Positions 5,084 to 5,952 of a stretch of 5,952 nucleotides of DNA are shown here, piece after piece. This DNA comes from an uncultured Leptolyngbya sp. (lineage in GTDB: Bacteria; Cyanobacteriota; Cyanobacteriia; Phormidesmidales; Phormidesmidaceae), in contig CALBPH010000541.1 in NCBI GenBank assembly GCA_937899365.1, forward strand, positions 1-5,952. Reading direction: 5' to 3'. A program made the position numbers and the translations under genes. Below the pieces are notes generated by a model. It was not told the origin of the DNA, did not search any database, and saw nothing but the letters and a program-made list of their open reading frames with translations. Within the stretch, counting starts at the first letter, position 1; each line of letters begins with the position of its first letter.

Positions 5084-5160
5084 CCTAAACCACAAGTTCT
5101 GATAAATACGAGATAATAGGGTTTAACAGTGAACCCATCATTAATCCTCCAGAAATCCCT

Positions 5161-5700
5161 ATGACTGCGGCGATATCAGCTCCCACCAAACGGATGGATG
5201 ACTCCAAACACGGGTTGCCCGTAACCATCATTACCGGCTTTTTGGGCAGCGGTAAAACCACCCTGCTCAATCACATCTTGACTAACCAAGAGGGTCTGAA
5301 AACAGCGGTATTGGTGAATGAGTTTGGTGAAATCGGCATTGATAATGACTTACTCGTCACCATGGGCGATGACACCATGGTCGAGCTCAGCAATGGCTGT
5401 ATTTGCTGCACCATCAACAACGACTTACTAGAGGCAGTCTACAAGGTTCTAGAACGCAAGGATAAGATCGACTACTTAGTCGTAGAAACGACTGGCCTAG
5501 CCGATCCCCTACCGGTAGCACTGACTTTTTTAGGGACCGAACTCAGGGATCTCACTCGGTTAGACTCCATTGTGACACTAGTAGATTCAGAGAACTACAG
5601 TGTTGATTTGTTCAATAGTCAAGCCGCCCACAATCAGATTGCCTACGGCGATATCATCTTGCTGAACAAAACAGATTTGGTGGAAGCCGGTTGGAATTAA
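5161..5700 (+). CDS. CobW/COG0523 family G3E GTPase, N-terminal part (frameshifted)
   Basis: These GTPases deliver metal ions, often zinc or cobalt, to target proteins in the cytoplasm. The 179 residues show the whole G domain: Walker A GFLGSGKTT (26-34), the metal-binding CICC (80-83), the switch/Walker B region ETTGLADP (109-116) and the specificity motif NKTD (169-172). Soon after NKTD the frame stops at TAA (5698-5700), far short of the usual 320-400 residues. The next expected segment (LELKVRDIKEGARILRT) is present at once in another frame from about 5691, so the gene is interrupted by a frameshift and is not a naturally short protein. The start is the ATG at 5161; a second Met at residue 12 is possible, and neither has a Shine-Dalgarno sequence. 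I found no convincing Zur box upstream. Confidence 0.85.
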   Translation: MTAAISAPTKRMDDSKHGLPVTIITGFLGSGKTTLLNHILTNQEGLKTAVLVNEFGEIGIDNDLLVTMGDDTMVELSNGCICCTINNDLLEAVYKVLERKDKIDYLVVETTGLADPLPVALTFLGTELRDLTRLDSIVTLVDSENYSVDLFNSQAAHNQIAYGDIILLNKTDLVEAGWN

Positions 5701-5952
5701 AAGTTCGTGACATCAAAGAAGGGGCTCGCATTTTGCGAACGACCCAGTCCCAGGTACCTCTGCCACTGATTTTGAGCGTGGGTCTGTTTGAGTCTGACAA
5801 GTATTTTGATATGGCCGAAAAAGACGCCCATGACCATCACGATCACTCTGATTTTGACCACGATCATAGTCATTGCGACCATGATCATGAAGCCACAGAG
5901 CATGCCCATGGAGAGCACGACCACCACGAGCATGCCCATGGAGAGCACGACC
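5691..5952 (+). pseudogene. Continuation of the CobW-family GTPase in a shifted frame, His-rich, cut by window edge
   Basis: Read from the TTG at 5691 the plus strand gives LELKVRDIKEGARILRT, then QVPLPLILSVGLFESDKYF, which is the usual text after NKTD in cyanobacterial CobW proteins. It then enters a histidine-rich tract from 5823 to the edge with 17 His in 43 codons (DHHDH, DHDHSH, EHAHGEHDHH), a likely metal-binding loop before the CobW C-terminal domain. This frame is displaced by -1 relative to the upstream part, and both halves are otherwise intact, so the break is recent or a sequence error. The C-terminal domain lies outside the window. It may be functional if the base call is wrong. 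Confidence 0.8.
5898..5952 (+). repeat. 30-bp tandem repeat in the His-rich region (second copy cut)
   Basis: The 30 bases at 5898-5927 recur exactly from 5928 for all 25 bases up to the window edge. Each unit encodes EHAHGEHDHH in the shifted cobW frame. The period is a multiple of three, so changes in copy number would keep that frame. The number of further copies cannot be seen. Confidence 0.9.

Noticed and set aside
5099..5117. Possible Zur box upstream of cobW (two GATAA copies in an A/T-rich stretch)
   Set aside because: The two GATAA elements are direct repeats and do not form the TGATAAT-N-ATTATCA type palindrome expected for cyanobacterial Zur.
5697..5948. 83-codon minus-strand ORF rich in Met and Val
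   Set aside because: It is the antisense shadow of the His/Asp-rich cobW tract; CAT/CAC and GAC/GAT codons read backwards as ATG/GTG and GTC/ATC.

Overview
The window looks like chromosomal DNA from a cyanobacterium, most likely filamentous or Leptolyngbya-like (genus inferred, not proven). Four exact copies of the octamer GCGATCGC (HIP1) occur in 6 kb, where about 0.1 would be expected by chance. The gene content agrees: a Ycf37-type TPR protein, a DUF4278 protein, a TerB-like protein that begins MGLFDKVF, and a palindromic repeat of a kind I recall from cyanobacterial genomes. Most genes are housekeeping or conserved cyanobacterial genes. I see no phage, transposase, CRISPR array, tRNA, rRNA or defence system.

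Layout. Positions 1-316 (minus) hold the N-terminal half of an adenylate kinase that runs off the left edge. It is divergent from a plus-strand cluster of rpmI (L35), rplT (L20), an exported amino-acid-type substrate-binding protein and a membrane-anchored TPR protein resembling Ycf37. The cluster ends at a clear intrinsic terminator (2507-2549). Convergent to it lies a tandem two-domain PTPS/QueD-family protein (2555-3448, minus). A 469-bp divergent intergenic region follows; it holds a tiny ORF with a perfect Shine-Dalgarno sequence and several weak hairpins. Next are a DUF4278 gene (3918-4340) with a strong terminator, a TerB-like gene (4600-5043), and a CobW/COG0523 metal-chaperone GTPase (from 5161) that is broken by a frameshift near 5690. 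The GTPase continues in another frame into a histidine-rich tract with a 30-bp tandem repeat at the right edge.

How the genes work together. L35 and L20 are 50S subunit proteins, and the two genes downstream may be co-transcribed with them. The substrate-binding protein has no permease or ATPase beside it. The PTPS-like enzyme would act in pteridine or deazapurine metabolism, and the CobW protein in delivery of zinc or another metal.

The points most worth a second look are: inverted repeats at all three boundaries of the rpmI-rplT pair, one supplying the rpmI stop codon and one enclosing the next gene's start codon; the replacement of an active-site His by Phe in only the first PTPS domain; the frameshift in cobW; and the mini-ORF in the divergent spacer.
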